Notes: a model not told the origin generated them from the letters alone. DNA of 7,164 nt from Chitinophagales bacterium (GCA_013297585.1 JAAFHG010000184.1:1-7164); one strand, 5' to 3'; positions 1-7,092 are shown, numbered from the stretch's first letter. Translations and numbers: made by a program.

Positions 1-37
1 ATTGCTTTGGTGTAGATGTGTTGGTGCTTAAACTCAT
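1..37 (-). CDS. 5' end of an unidentified minus-strand gene (partial)
   Basis: An ATG at 37-35 on the minus strand opens a frame that runs off the left edge, giving M-S-L-S-T-N-T-S-T-P-K-Q. Only twelve codons are visible, so no function can be given. The start is supported by a good Bacteroidota -7 element (TACTTTTG, 57-50) ending 12 bases before the ATG, and by the strong terminator at 121-162, which separates this gene from the dipeptidase upstream of it. The Ser/Thr-rich start does not look like a signal peptide in the part that can be seen. An alternative is that the ATG is fortuitous and the true start lies beyond the edge. Confidence 0.55.
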   Translation of the reverse strand, partial: MSLSTNTSTPKQ

Positions 38-49
38 AATGATAAGCTG

Positions 50-57
50 CAAAAGTA
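50..57 (-). promoter_or_regulatory. Bacteroidota-type -7 promoter element
   Basis: On the minus strand this reads TACTTTTG, an exact match to the TAnnTTTG -7 consensus used by the primary sigma factor of Bacteroidota. It is followed by CA, and the ATG of the next gene starts 12 bases further on. No exact TTTG -33 box is seen at the usual distance; a T-rich run (CCTTTTTTAGG, about 67-77) occupies that region. The match and the position support a promoter for the partial gene at 1-37 with a very short leader. Confidence 0.6.
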
Positions 58-120
58 AGCGTATAAATGCCTAAAAAAGGCTTGGTCGCTGTTGTATATA
101 AATAATATATTATATTTAAA

Positions 121-162
121 ACTAAAATGCCCAAATGTGGAGGAACGTTTGGGCATTTTAGT
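121..162 (-). terminator. Strong hairpin terminator after the dipeptidase gene
   Basis: ACTAAAATGCCCAAA (121-135) and TTTGGGCATTTTAGT (148-162) form a perfect 15-bp inverted repeat. Further pairs inside it (a T-G wobble, then G-C and T-A) leave a small purine-rich loop around 139-144. On the minus strand the stem ends in ATTTTAGT and runs into TTTAAATAT, so it resembles an intrinsic terminator placed 24 bases after the dipeptidase stop codon. The A/T-flanked, symmetrical stem could also work on the plus strand. It isolates the dipeptidase transcript from the gene at 1-37. Confidence 0.85.
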
Positions 163-185
163 CAGTTAAACTATAGAGGTTAAAA

Positions 186-1559
186 TTATCTTTTCATCTC
201 TGTATAAAACTGATGGAAATAAGGGATGGTTTCTATGCCTTTGTAAAAATTAAATACATCAAATTTTTCGTTAGGGCTGTGCAGATTATCACTATCTAAA
301 CCAAAGCCCATAAACACAATTTTTATACCCAACACTGCTTCAAACAATGCACAGATAGGAATACTACCACCACCACGTACAGGTATTGGTTCTTTACCAA
401 AAGTGGCTGTAATTGCTTTCTCTGCGGCTTTGTATTCTAAGCTATCAATTGGTGTCATGTAAGGCTCGCCACCATGATGTTCCATCGCTTTTATGGTAAC
501 GCCTGCTGGTGCCATTTGGGTAAAATAGGCAATTAGTTTTTCAGTAACTTTTACAGATGATTGATTGGGTACTAAGCGTGTAGAAATTTTGGCAAATGCT
601 TTTGACGGCAGTACGGTTTTAGCACCTTCGCCTGTGTAGCCACCCCATATACCATTTATTTCAAGTGTAGGACGAATGCCTGTTCTTTCGTTGGTTTTAT
701 AACCTGCTTCGCCCCAAAGTTCTGTTACGCCGAGGTCAGTTTTATATTCAGCCTCATCAAATGGTGCTTGTGCCATTTTTGCTCTTTCAGCCGGTGTTGC
801 TTCTACAACATCATCGTAAAAACCTGGTATGGTGATGTGGTTGTTTTCATCGTGACAAGCAGCAATCATTTTTGCCAACATGGTAATAGGATTTGCCACT
901 GCACCACCGTACACACCACTGTGTAAGTCACGGTTTGGCCCTGTAACTTCTACTTCTATATAGCTTAAGCCACGTACACCTACATCAATACTTGGTGTAT
1001 CCATACTTAGCATTGATGTATCGCTGATTAGCACAACATCTGCTTTTAGCAAGTCCTTTTTCTCTTTTACAAATGTTGCTAAATTAGGGCTACCTATTTC
1101 TTCCTCACCTTCTATTATAAACTTAATGTTGTTGCTTAATGTGCCAGTTTTTACCAATGTTTCTAAGGCTTTTACGTGCATGTAAAACTGTCCTTTATCG
1201 TCGCAACTGCCACGAGCAAATATTTTACCATCAATAATTACAGGCTCAAATGGGCCGCTGTTCCAAAGTTCTAATGGGTCTGCAGGTTGTACATCGTAGT
1301 GGCCATATACAAGCACAGTTGGCTTGCTTGGGTCTACCATTTTTTCACCATAAACTATTGGGTGGCCTGCCGTTGGGTAAATGGTTACTGTATCTGCACC
1401 AGCTTCTAGTAAGCGTTGTTTCACAGCTTCTGCACAGGTGAGCATGTCTGCATTGTGTTCGCTTTTGGCACTTACGCTAGGTATGCGCAACAAAGCCAAT
1501 AATTCTTCTAAAAAGCGGTCTTTATGTTGCTGTTGGTAGTCTTTCCAAGCGTTCATCAT
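186..1559 (-). CDS. M20-family metallodipeptidase (carnosinase/CNDP-like)
   Basis: A complete 457-residue cytosolic zinc peptidase, of normal length for the M20 dipeptidase group that contains carnosinase-like CNDP2 and related dipeptidases. These cleave dipeptides or short peptides with a di-metal centre. All expected active-site residues are visible: His87 in YGHYDVQP, bridging Asp120 in RGSCDDKGQ, the Glu153/Glu154 pair in EGEEEIGS, Asp180 in LISDT and His427 in DNLHSPNE. His213 in DLHSGVYGG is the conserved lid/dimerisation-domain histidine. The lid domain lies roughly at residues 195-365, inserted in the catalytic domain. No signal peptide is present. The start is ambiguous by one codon, since two ATGs are adjacent (1559 and 1556). 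A weak -7-like TACTTTCG lies at 1610-1603, inside the repeat-rich gap upstream. A strong hairpin follows the stop. The exact substrate cannot be told from sequence. Confidence 0.93.
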   Translation of the reverse strand: MMNAWKDYQQQHKDRFLEELLALLRIPSVSAKSEHNADMLTCAEAVKQRLLEAGADTVTIYPTAGHPIVYGEKMVDPSKPTVLVYGHYDVQPADPLELWNSGPFEPVIIDGKIFARGSCDDKGQFYMHVKALETLVKTGTLSNNIKFIIEGEEEIGSPNLATFVKEKKDLLKADVVLISDTSMLSMDTPSIDVGVRGLSYIEVEVTGPNRDLHSGVYGGAVANPITMLAKMIAACHDENNHITIPGFYDDVVEATPAERAKMAQAPFDEAEYKTDLGVTELWGEAGYKTNERTGIRPTLEINGIWGGYTGEGAKTVLPSKAFAKISTRLVPNQSSVKVTEKLIAYFTQMAPAGVTIKAMEHHGGEPYMTPIDSLEYKAAEKAITATFGKEPIPVRGGGSIPICALFEAVLGIKIVFMGFGLDSDNLHSPNEKFDVFNFYKGIETIPYFHQFYTEMKR

Positions 1560-1590
1560 TTCTAATTTATGGTTTGAAATTTATAGTTTT

Positions 1591-1745
1591 ATTGTCGATA
1601 ATCGAAAGTAATCGTTAATCGCTAGTTTAGAATTGGTAAATCGTTAATAATCGTTTGTCGCTAGTACTTTGACGTTTCCTTGCGATTGTCGTTCCTTACG
1701 ATTCACGGATTTACAATTCACGACTTTCGTCCCTTACGATTCACG
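1591..1745. repeat. Degenerate interspersed repeats filling an intergenic gap
   Basis: The 188-bp gap between the transporter stop and the dipeptidase start is built from short related direct repeats. TTACGATTCACG occurs at 1696-1707 and 1734-1745, and as TTACAATTCACG at 1711-1722. The first and last copies sit in longer 19-bp units (1689-1707 and 1727-1745) that match at 18 of 19 positions, 38 bp apart. A second motif, ATCGTTAATCGCTAGT (1611-1626), recurs as ATCGTTTGTCGCTAGT (1650-1665), 14 of 16 identical and 39 bp apart, with additional AATCG words around it. No protein or RNA gene is seen here. Confidence 0.65.
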
Positions 1746-1747
1746 TT

Positions 1748-2749
1748 TTAAATGCTTCCGTGTTTCAAATTACTGCTAATATTTTCTAACGTAAAAGGTA
1801 TTTTTTGGGTAAATGGGTGTTGCCTTACTGTGCAATCCATTTTATCGCAAATGCTACAGCTAAAAGCCATACAACCATCCGTATGTACAAATAGTTCGAA
1901 GGCTTTGCCAAATTTCTCTTCTATCATGGCACTTAGTTCATCTATTTCTGTATGTGCTTCGTGAATGTTTAAGTACCAAGGCACTGTTAGATGACAATCT
2001 ACATGCAAGGTGCTGCCATATTTTATTACTCTCAGATTGTGCAAATCAATCCAATTGGGCTTTCTATTGGCATTTAAAATGGTTACAAATTGTTGTAATA
2101 AATCATCATCAGCTTCATCCATAATACCTGCTAATGACTTGCGAATAATGCGATAGCCATTGTACAAAATCAAACAACTTACGCCAAGCGCAATAGCCAT
2201 ATCTAGCCAAATCCAATGGGTGTATAATATTACCACCAAGCCTGTAATAATTGCCATGGTAGAGTAAGTGTCTAACTGTAAATGCTTACCGCTAGTTTCT
2301 AGTGCTATTGAGTGGTTGCGCCTGCCTATTTGTAGGCAAATATAGCCTGCCACATAATTGATTAAGCCCGTAATAGCTACCAATATTAAACCAGTATCAA
2401 GCGATTCAATAGGCCTGCTATCAAGCAAGTTTTGAATGGTTTGTACAATTATTAAAATACCTGCTGCCAATATTAATGTGCCCTCAACAGCCGATGATAC
2501 AAACTCTGCCTTGCCATGCCCATAAGGGTGGTCGCTGTCTTTAGGTTTAGCAGCTACATATAAGCTGTACAAGCCTATAAAACCTGCCAATACATTTACA
2601 ATACTTTCTAAGGCATCGGTAAGTATGGCTAGTGAGTGGGTTAAAAAATAAGCGATAATTTTTGTTACAAACAATACCACGCTAAGCACTGTAATACCGA
2701 GCTGAACTCGAAAATTTTGTTGTGATTGTGTTTGCAAAACAGAAGACAT
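1748..2749 (-). CDS. Cation diffusion facilitator (CDF) family metal transporter
   Basis: A complete 333-residue inner-membrane protein of the CDF/SLC30 family, which exports divalent metals such as Zn, Fe, Mn or Co in exchange for protons. Hydrophobic segments fit the six-helix plan, at roughly residues 16-36, 40-66, 84-107, 119-140, 163-178 and 181-198. The family signature DHPYGHGKAE is at 73-82. The helix-5 metal site is the usual HxxxD (His156, Asp160). The helix-2 site reads DALESIVN, so Glu48 and Asn52 stand where many relatives have His/Asp and Asp, which argues for a subfamily with different metal preference. A cytoplasmic domain (about 208-292) follows, then a tail with Cys293, Cys298, Cys301 and Cys306. 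The start ATG lies 7 bases from a candidate promoter. The metal specificity is not determined by the sequence. Confidence 0.92.
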   Translation of the reverse strand: MSSVLQTQSQQNFRVQLGITVLSVVLFVTKIIAYFLTHSLAILTDALESIVNVLAGFIGLYSLYVAAKPKDSDHPYGHGKAEFVSSAVEGTLILAAGILIIVQTIQNLLDSRPIESLDTGLILVAITGLINYVAGYICLQIGRRNHSIALETSGKHLQLDTYSTMAIITGLVVILYTHWIWLDMAIALGVSCLILYNGYRIIRKSLAGIMDEADDDLLQQFVTILNANRKPNWIDLHNLRVIKYGSTLHVDCHLTVPWYLNIHEAHTEIDELSAMIEEKFGKAFELFVHTDGCMAFSCSICDKMDCTVRQHPFTQKIPFTLENISSNLKHGSI

Positions 2750-2756
2750 TTAGCGG

Positions 2757-2765
2757 TGCAAAGTA
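2757..2765 (-). promoter_or_regulatory. Candidate promoter element for the CDF transporter
   Basis: The minus strand reads TACTTTGCA just before the ATG at 2749. It resembles the Bacteroidota -7 element TAnnTTTG but is one base short between TA and TTTG, and no convincing -33 TTTG is found at the right distance. The position directly upstream of the start is what makes it worth listing. If real, the leader would be almost absent. Confidence 0.35.
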
Positions 2766-2804
2766 GGGAAAGAAAGGCAATTTTTTCCCCTACTTATTTG
2801 TCTT

Positions 2805-2826
2805 AGTTGCTATCTCTATAGTAACT
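2805..2826. terminator. Imperfect hairpin between the thiolase and CDF genes
   Basis: AGTTGCTAT (2805-2813) and ATAGTAACT (2818-2826) form a 9-bp stem with a CTCT loop on the plus strand, including one G-U pair. On the minus strand, the one that would be transcribed after the thiolase, the same pair is an A-C mismatch. There is no clear U tract after it, so a role as thiolase terminator is uncertain. Confidence 0.3.
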
Positions 2827-2851
2827 TAGGCAAGTTTTTTGCATCACATAT

Positions 2852-2878
2852 GTATATAAATTATTATAAATTATATAC
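2852..2878. repeat. AT-rich palindrome just after the thiolase stop
   Basis: A 27-base near-perfect palindrome, with outer arms GTATATAA and TTATATAC, has one mismatched pair and an unpaired centre. It begins 12 bases after the thiolase stop codon on the minus strand. It could help to end the thiolase transcript or be a protein-binding site; its all-A/T core makes a chance origin possible. Confidence 0.4.
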
Positions 2879-2890
2879 TCATTTTGGTAG

Positions 2891-4066
2891 TTACATGTTT
2901 TCAATAATACCAGCAATACCTTGACCACCACCCACACAGGCAGTAACCAAGCCATATTTTTTGTTTAGGCGTTTCATATCGTTTAGTATTTGCACGGTCA
3001 GTTTAGCACCGGTACAGCCTAGTGGGTGACCCAATGCAATAGCACCGCCATTAATATTGACGATGTCTTGGTTTAAGCCCAGTTCTCTTATCACAGCAAT
3101 ACTTTGCGATGCAAATGCTTCGTTCAGCTCTATCAAATCAATATCGCCTAAGTTCATATTAGCTTGTTTCAGCACTTTTGGTATTGCGGCTACAGGACCT
3201 ATACCCATTATACGTGGGTGAACACCAGCACTAGCGCAGTTTACCAATCTACCAATTGGTTTTAAGCCTAATTCGTTCATCATTTTTTCACCCATTACTA
3301 TTACAAACGCGGCGCCATCGCTTGTTTGGCTACTATTGCCAGCCGTAACGCTACCGCCTATGGCAAATGCAGGTTTTAGCTTCGCTAATCCTTCTGCTGT
3401 TGTATCTGCACGTAAGCCTTCATCGGTATCTACCACATAGTTTTTTACGGTACGCTTACCTTTCTCGTTTAGGTAGGTTTGCTCTACCGTAATAGGTAAA
3501 ATGCCATCTTTAAAATACCCATTTTCTATGGCTACTTTAGCTTTTGCATGAGAGTTTGCAGCAAACGCATCTTGATCTTCACGGCTTATTTTAAATTCAT
3601 TGGCCACAGCTTCTGCAGTTAAGCCCATGCTTAGGTAATAGTCGGGTTCATCTTTTGCAATAGCGTACGATGGTACTGTTTTCCAGCCAGCAGTTGGCAC
3701 AAGGCTCATACTTTCTGTACCACCAGCAATAATACAATCGGCCATGCCTGTTCTTATTTTGGCGGTAGCCATGGCTATACTTTCAAGGCCGCTAGCGCAG
3801 TATCTATTAATGGTAATACCTGGTACTTCTATACCCATTGCTTTGGCGGCAATAATGCGCCCAAACTGTAAGCCTTGCTCGGCCTCGGGCACCGCATTGC
3901 CTACAATCACGTCGTCTACCAATTTATAATCTAGTTCGGGTACACTAGCCATCAAGCCTTTAATCACTTCTACGGCCAGGTCATCGGGGCGAAAAAATCG
4001 CAATCCACCTTTTTTACTTTTTGCAACTGCAGTTCTAAATCCTGCAATAATGTATGCTTCTTGCAT
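2891..4066 (-). CDS. Acetyl-CoA acyltransferase / acetyltransferase (thiolase)
   Basis: A complete 391-residue cytosolic thiolase, which cleaves 3-ketoacyl-CoA with CoA to acetyl-CoA and a shortened acyl-CoA in beta-oxidation, or condenses two acetyl-CoA in reverse. I chose the ATG at 4066 (MQEAYIIAGFRTAVAK) because it gives the usual family length and N-terminus. An upstream in-frame ATG at 4096 would add ten residues with no family match. In the 391-residue numbering the catalytic residues are Cys90 in NRYCASG, the NEAF motif at 315-318, His347 in ALGHPLG and Cys377 in ACVGGGQG, so the enzyme should be active. The sequence looks closest to FadA-type 3-ketoacyl-CoA thiolases, but the substrate chain length cannot be read from it. 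In many relatives the gene adjoins a FadB-like hydratase/dehydrogenase; none is adjacent here. Confidence 0.94.
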   Translation of the reverse strand: MQEAYIIAGFRTAVAKSKKGGLRFFRPDDLAVEVIKGLMASVPELDYKLVDDVIVGNAVPEAEQGLQFGRIIAAKAMGIEVPGITINRYCASGLESIAMATAKIRTGMADCIIAGGTESMSLVPTAGWKTVPSYAIAKDEPDYYLSMGLTAEAVANEFKISREDQDAFAANSHAKAKVAIENGYFKDGILPITVEQTYLNEKGKRTVKNYVVDTDEGLRADTTAEGLAKLKPAFAIGGSVTAGNSSQTSDGAAFVIVMGEKMMNELGLKPIGRLVNCASAGVHPRIMGIGPVAAIPKVLKQANMNLGDIDLIELNEAFASQSIAVIRELGLNQDIVNINGGAIALGHPLGCTGAKLTVQILNDMKRLNKKYGLVTACVGGGQGIAGIIENM

Positions 4067-4085
4067 GGCAACCAATTTTAGAATG

Positions 4086-4114
4086 TGAAAATACAATAAA
4101 GTTGTTTATGCAAC
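4086..4114 (-). promoter_or_regulatory. Possible thiolase promoter (weak)
   Basis: On the minus strand GTTG (4114-4111) and TATTTTCA (4093-4086) are separated by 17 bases. The layout and distance fit a Bacteroidota -33/-7 promoter for the thiolase ATG at 4066, but the second box matches TAnnTTTG only partly. No better candidate is visible in the 100 bases upstream of the gene. Confidence 0.28.
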
Positions 4115-4340
4115 TAATTTTCTGTTATAAACATTTAGTTAGAATGTTGGGTGTGCTGGTATTCAAGAGCATTCTTCTAGTAGTATACCAAATATATTCG
4201 GTAGCTAGATACATTAAGTTATTAAAAATTAGCATTTAATTTCTCTCAGATTAACCTCATTTTAGAATATGCCTAAGCGAGAATTTGAATAAGTGAACAG
4301 TTGTGTTATTTAAATTTAATGATATATATATGTGTGGATC
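4115..4340. other. Intergenic stretch with no recognised gene
   Basis: AT-rich DNA between the thiolase promoter region and the inverted-repeat element. I checked both strands for tRNA-like folds, long ORFs with family motifs and strong hairpins and saw none. One short inverted pair exists (AGAATG at 4141-4146, CATTCT at 4170-4175), too weak to name. A run of alternating AT (about 4320-4332) abuts the left end of the element. Confidence 0.5.
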
Positions 4341-4446
4341 AGGATGTCTCATAAATAACTTTTTTCAGAATTTTTTCGGATCACTGTTGGAAAACCGAGG
4401 TCGTTTAAGCGAATCTGAAAGCGTTCATTTATTTATGAGTCAGCCT
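4341..4446. mobile_element. 106-bp MITE or IS remnant with terminal inverted repeats
   Basis: The left end AGGATGTCTCATAAATAA (4341-4358) and the reverse complement of the right end, AGGCTGACTCATAAATAA (4429-4446), match at 16 of 18 positions. A second shared word, TTTCAGA, lies a few bases inside each end (about 4362-4368, and 4414-4420 on the other strand), so the similarity goes beyond the outer arms. The interior is too short to encode a transposase. The ends resemble the AGGCTGTCTC-type termini seen in some transposons of this phylum, which is recollection and not a database match. No clear target-site duplication is seen. The element starts 27 bases after the hydrolase stop codon, so its long stem may also affect that transcript's 3' end. 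Confidence 0.6.
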
Positions 4447-4473
4447 CATTTATGTTTTGGAATTAACGAACCA

Positions 4474-7092
4474 TTAGTTTTTAACTATCTTCTTTATAAT
4501 TTTCTTTTTACCATCAGTAATAATTACTACATAAGTGCCATTTGCCCAAGTGCTTACTGGTATGGTATTACTTTCAGATACTGTGGTTATTTGTTTTACT
4601 TGTCTACCGCTAATATCGGTGATGGTAATGGTAGCCTTGTGTAAATTAACACTGTCGGCAGGTATTAGCACATATAACATAGTAGAGATTGGGTTTGGAT
4701 ATATTTTCAAGCTATTTGCAGATGGTGCAACTATATCATCCACCAATGATTGCCCAAGTCTTTTTGTTGATAATAAATACACCTGAACACAATTACCAGG
4801 GCTATATGGCCCTACTGTAATATTGTAGATGTAGGGATTAACGTCAGATAAACCACAATCAGTAATAGCTTGCACTGTTAAATAGCTATAGTAAGTATTG
4901 CCTACTGTAAGCCCACTTTGAAATGGTCTTACTACTAAATCGCCACTATAAGTATCTGATGTAGAAGTAGTACGGGTAAGATTTTTAGCACCGGTAACTA
5001 CCCAATTAAAACCTGTAGTACCAGTAGCAAGATTGTAAGGTATGGCTTGTAATAACTTACCACAAATATTATCGTAGTTTAACGTTACAGAAGGTGGATT
5101 ACCTGCACCTACTTGGATACCTAATTTAATAACCCTTGTAGTACCACAGCTATTAGTAAGTGATAATATCAAAGTATCAGACCTATTGGTAACTTTAGTG
5201 ATAGTCACTTGATTTGTACCTTGCCCACTAGTGATAGCAAATGAGCCGTATTTTGATTCCCATTTAATTCCAATAGTGTTTGGTAAGCTAATAATATGGT
5301 ATGTACCATCTGGACATATTACTGCTGGGCCACTAATGGGAGGATTTAAATCGCAAAAGTCTTCATTCAAACAATCAGATGTGGGTGCAAAGCCTAATAT
5401 TTTATAGAGCATAAAATCTGCAAAAGGCTTTTGTAGATCACCCCGATGCCATTGGTTATTATTTGAGCCGCCGCTTAATGAAGTGCTTGTTATTACCTCA
5501 CTAAAAGGTGATAAAGACGTATTACTTAATGTGCCACCACCACCGTTCACAGTTGTTGGATTTTGTATATAACTATCAATATTAAAAAACATATTGGCAC
5601 TCTGCCATTTATTAGTGTAGTTATACGTTTGATTTTGCAAGTCTAAAGCACTGACAGTTGCAACGAAATTATGGCAATCGTGCCCGTAAGTGTCTGATTG
5701 ACCTACCAATGATATAATTGGTGCAGTTAAACTACTAGCAACTTTGGTTTGCGTTTTTTCAAATGAACCTGGGGCATCATCATATGGATACTGTCCTGTA
5801 TAATAAAAATCTTTCGATTTAATTAAAAATCCGACAGAAGGAAAAATTCCAAATAGTGTACGATACGTAAGTCCGGCAAAACGATATTTACAAATTTGAA
5901 TATTGTTATTATTTTCAGGTACAGCCCAAATATTTACATTAAAATTTGTGAGAAGTGCAGTTAAACTGCCACTAAAAATTTTATCACCGGCATTAAAATT
6001 GTTCCATTGCTTTCCATTACCAGCATTTTTTGTATTTGTAGTATTATTACCCTGCCCAAAAGCAATACCATAGTTTGTAGTTTGCTGCGGATAACCTTTT
6101 GCCACTAATCTTGCAGCAAATGCATTTCTAATATAATCTACTGTGTTAGTACTAGGTCCGTAGGTATAATTTGTAATACTATAAGTTGCTTTTGTAACCA
6201 TCATCTGCCTACCAGCTGGGCTGTCATAAGCTACATCTAAATCGCCTAAGCCAGGCTCAGTAGTTGTTTGACCTGCATTTAGCCACTTTAAAATGGGATA
6301 ATCTTGTAAAATTTCTTTTGAAAAGTATTGAAACCCTAAAGGCACGTTAGCACCTTGGTGTGTGGAATCGTAACTAAAATATTTATCTACATTGTGTGTT
6401 CGTCCACCATCTTCCATATCTTTTAAGCACCAGCGTGCTATTAAGCCACCCATGCTGAAACCAATAACACTTATTTTGTTAGTGCCTGTTTTTGCTTGAT
6501 TTACTTTATTTATAATGGCTTCTAGTACCCTTGCATTATTTTCAATATAGTCTGTATTGTTCTTAAAATTTACATACACTATATCATACCCATACTCTTT
6601 TAAAGTAGAAATAAATTGAAAGCTTGAAAACTTTTTAGTTAATTTTTCAATTGTAAATTTATTACCTGGGTCAAATCCTTCTATTATAATTATTGGTTTG
6701 TCAAATACATCATCACAACCATTTTCTACAAGTACATCTGCACCTGTACTTCCATTTTGATTTGGCGTAGTATTCATACCAAAAGTAGTAGGCGTATTGC
6801 CAAGATAGTCAGCATCATTACCATACATACGTGTAGTATCAATACTCCATTGGTAAGTAGGTTGTGTAAAAACAGTAGGTCTTGCATAAGTAATGGTACT
6901 ACAGGCTGTATACAGTGTACCATTTACTGTAATTTGGGCTACTATGGTTTTAGTACCTTCATCTGCATAGTAAATGTTCACACTATCGTTTTGATTAATC
7001 GTTCTAAAACCTGCACCATCATCAAAGTTGATACTAACGCTCGTTACACTACCTGTTTCCCAAAGGCTTGCAGGAAAAGCAAAGCGAATAGA
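4474..7092 (-). CDS. T9SS-secreted alpha/beta-hydrolase (lipase/esterase-like), 5' end missing
   Basis: This frame is open for 872 codons, from an in-frame stop at 7095-7093 to the TAA at 4474. Residue numbers here count from the GTG at 6981, which is not the likely start, because convincing protein sequence (FAFPASLWETG, then INFDDGAGFRT) continues above it. A lipase-like alpha/beta-hydrolase domain covers about 93-445. It has the nucleophile elbow GFSMGG (Ser176), an oxyanion-region motif IIIIEGFDPGN (97-107), the YDSTHQG motif (204-210) and a probable catalytic His at 434 or 437 in YGHDCHNF; the acidic residue is unsure. PKD/Ig-like modules follow (about 546-625 and 628-725), then a T9SS type A sorting domain (about 757-835) with LKIYPNPIS, GRQVKQI, WANGTYVVII and a Lys-rich end. 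The protein is inferred to cross the outer membrane and be released or anchored at the surface. The signal peptide would lie beyond the right edge. The substrate is unknown. Confidence 0.85.
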   Translation of the reverse strand, partial: SIRFAFPASLWETGSVTSVSINFDDGAGFRTINQNDSVNIYYADEGTKTIVAQITVNGTLYTACSTITYARPTVFTQPTYQWSIDTTRMYGNDADYLGNTPTTFGMNTTPNQNGSTGADVLVENGCDDVFDKPIIIIEGFDPGNKFTIEKLTKKFSSFQFISTLKEYGYDIVYVNFKNNTDYIENNARVLEAIINKVNQAKTGTNKISVIGFSMGGLIARWCLKDMEDGGRTHNVDKYFSYDSTHQGANVPLGFQYFSKEILQDYPILKWLNAGQTTTEPGLGDLDVAYDSPAGRQMMVTKATYSITNYTYGPSTNTVDYIRNAFAARLVAKGYPQQTTNYGIAFGQGNNTTNTKNAGNGKQWNNFNAGDKIFSGSLTALLTNFNVNIWAVPENNNNIQICKYRFAGLTYRTLFGIFPSVGFLIKSKDFYYTGQYPYDDAPGSFEKTQTKVASSLTAPIISLVGQSDTYGHDCHNFVATVSALDLQNQTYNYTNKWQSANMFFNIDSYIQNPTTVNGGGGTLSNTSLSPFSEVITSTSLSGGSNNNQWHRGDLQKPFADFMLYKILGFAPTSDCLNEDFCDLNPPISGPAVICPDGTYHIISLPNTIGIKWESKYGSFAITSGQGTNQVTITKVTNRSDTLILSLTNSCGTTRVIKLGIQVGAGNPPSVTLNYDNICGKLLQAIPYNLATGTTGFNWVVTGAKNLTRTTSTSDTYSGDLVVRPFQSGLTVGNTYYSYLTVQAITDCGLSDVNPYIYNITVGPYSPGNCVQVYLLSTKRLGQSLVDDIVAPSANSLKIYPNPISTMLYVLIPADSVNLHKATITITDISGRQVKQITTVSESNTIPVSTWANGTYVVIITDGKKKIIKKIVKN

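Noticed and set aside
1250..1441. Plus-strand open frame opposite the dipeptidase gene
   Set aside because: It lies wholly within the antisense of conserved catalytic motifs and shows no protein-family features. The same holds for the short plus-strand frames at 1752-1964, 3744-3929, 4054-4239 and 4535-4786.
1689..1745. CRISPR array
   Set aside because: The repeats are only 12-19 bp, spaced unevenly (15, 23 and 38 bp), with related instead of unique spacers, and no cas genes are present.
186..4066. Single operon of thiolase, CDF transporter and dipeptidase
   Set aside because: Gaps of 141 and 188 bp, candidate promoter or hairpin structures in between, and unrelated functions argue for separate transcription units.
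4100..4115. Small inverted repeat AGTTG...CAACT as an operator for the thiolase
   Set aside because: Only five paired bases around a six-base loop in AT-rich DNA; easily due to chance.
4115..4340. tRNA, riboswitch or small RNA gene upstream of the thiolase
   Set aside because: No cloverleaf elements, no conserved T-loop sequence and no strong hairpin followed by a T run were found on either strand.
4303..4644. Plus-strand open frame of 113 codons spanning the inverted-repeat element and the 3' end of the hydrolase gene
   Set aside because: It overlaps the well-supported T9SS domain on the other strand, has no recognisable motif, and its first part is the repeat element; it is a chance frame.
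6979..6981. GTG as the start codon of the hydrolase gene
   Set aside because: Family-like sequence continues in frame for 37 codons upstream, and a start here would leave a T9SS cargo without a signal peptide.
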